A stretch of 5,541 bases of DNA from an uncultured Erysipelotrichaceae bacterium. GTDB taxonomy: Bacteria; Bacillota_I; Bacilli_A; RF39; UBA660. This document shows, piece by piece, positions 5,255 through 5,541 of the stretch. The stretch lies in assembly GCA_902783405.1 (NCBI GenBank), contig CACZQZ010000017.1, positions 1 through 5,541 on the forward strand, written 5' to 3'. Position 1 is the first letter of the stretch. Each line of letters opens with the position of its first letter. Position numbers and translations under genes: made by a program. Below the pieces are notes generated by a model, which did not search any database, had not been told where the DNA came from, and was given only the letters and a program-made list of their open reading frames with translations.

Positions 5255-5541
5255 TTCAATCCCTCCAATTCATATGGACTGTTTTTCGTTCCTTCTCCAC
5301 TTTGTATTTTATAATTTTTTATACTTATTGCAGGCCTAATAGCAGCATTTCTGCCTACTTTATAATAAGACAACTTAGCCCCATAAATATATACAATTCC
5401 AGAAGTCTTTGGTGTCATAATAAAATAATTATCTAAATCATTTTCAAATTTTAAGTCGGCAACATTATAAGTACCTACCTTAGCCGTCACTGTCTCATCT
5501 TCCACATCTTTATAACTATTTGTATAACTTCCTATATTCCA
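5251..5541 (-). CDS. C-terminal part of an exported surface-type protein (5' end outside window)
   Basis: The frame stays open to the window edge, so 96 residues of a longer protein are visible; a GTG at 5505 has no special support as a start. The piece contains NYFIMTPKTSG, an aromatic strand-rich stretch, then GRNAAIRPAISIKNYKI and GEGTKNSPYEL close to the end. The RPxIxIK...GxGTxxxPY ending is one I associate with C-termini of large exported or pilin-like proteins in uncultured gut Bacillota, where the last domain is extracellular. That association is from memory and the domain's function is unknown. Its stop overlaps the glycosidase start (GTGA), so the two are likely co-translated and may act on the same envelope structure. 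Confidence 0.65.
   Translation of the reverse strand, partial: WNIGSYTNSYKDVEDETVTAKVGTYNVADLKFENDLDNYFIMTPKTSGIVYIYGAKLSYYKVGRNAAIRPAISIKNYKIQSGEGTKNSPYELEGLK

Noticed and set aside
1..5541. CRISPR array, tRNA, rRNA or insertion sequence
   Set aside because: No regularly spaced repeats, no cloverleaf with a CCA-type end, no rRNA-like stretch and no transposase were seen on either strand by eye.

Overview
The window comes from a low-GC Bacillota-like bacterium. Non-coding stretches are very AT-rich, Shine-Dalgarno sequences are strong (AAGGAG, AGAGGTG, GGAGGG), GTG is used as a start, and TGA works as a stop. A YlbJ-type sporulation membrane protein suggests a spore-forming lineage or a descendant of one. 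The mix of low GC, a GspE-type ATPase with prepilins, and exported proteins ending in an RPxIxIK...GxGTxxxPY signature fits gut Bacilli or Clostridia known mainly from metagenomes. I cannot place it more precisely.

Layout from left to right. Positions 1-627 (+) hold the C-terminal half of ylbJ, which converges on and overlaps two minus-strand prepilin genes (614-1141 and 1134-1652). The prepilin genes overlap each other by 8 nt and look translationally coupled. A 103-bp divergent intergenic region with interleaved promoters separates them from a plus-strand GspE/PilB-type ATPase gene (1756-3078). Prepilins plus ATPase are parts of a type IV filament machine (pilus, pseudopilus or competence type). 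The platform protein, prepilin peptidase and major pilin are not in the window. Two AT-rich hairpins follow the ATPase gene and separate it from the converging block on its right.

The right half is all minus strand. It runs from a truncated exported-protein gene at the window edge (5251-5541), coupled by a GTGA overlap to a membrane-anchored phosphodiester glycosidase (NAGPA-family) gene (4250-5254), then to a 246-bp gap. The gap contains an extended -10 promoter and a roughly 180-nt structured leader. The leader ends in a GC-rich hairpin with a T-run just before the ribosome binding site of the last gene (3167-4003). That gene encodes a protein with a Sec-type signal sequence fused to a phage-baseplate/tail-collar-like domain carrying seven HxH motifs.

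The common theme is cell-surface and envelope work: a filament motor with minor pilins, a surface-exposed phage-tail-like protein, and an extracytoplasmic glycosidase. The two most unusual points are the exported seven-HxH tail-tip-like protein and the possible attenuator in its leader.
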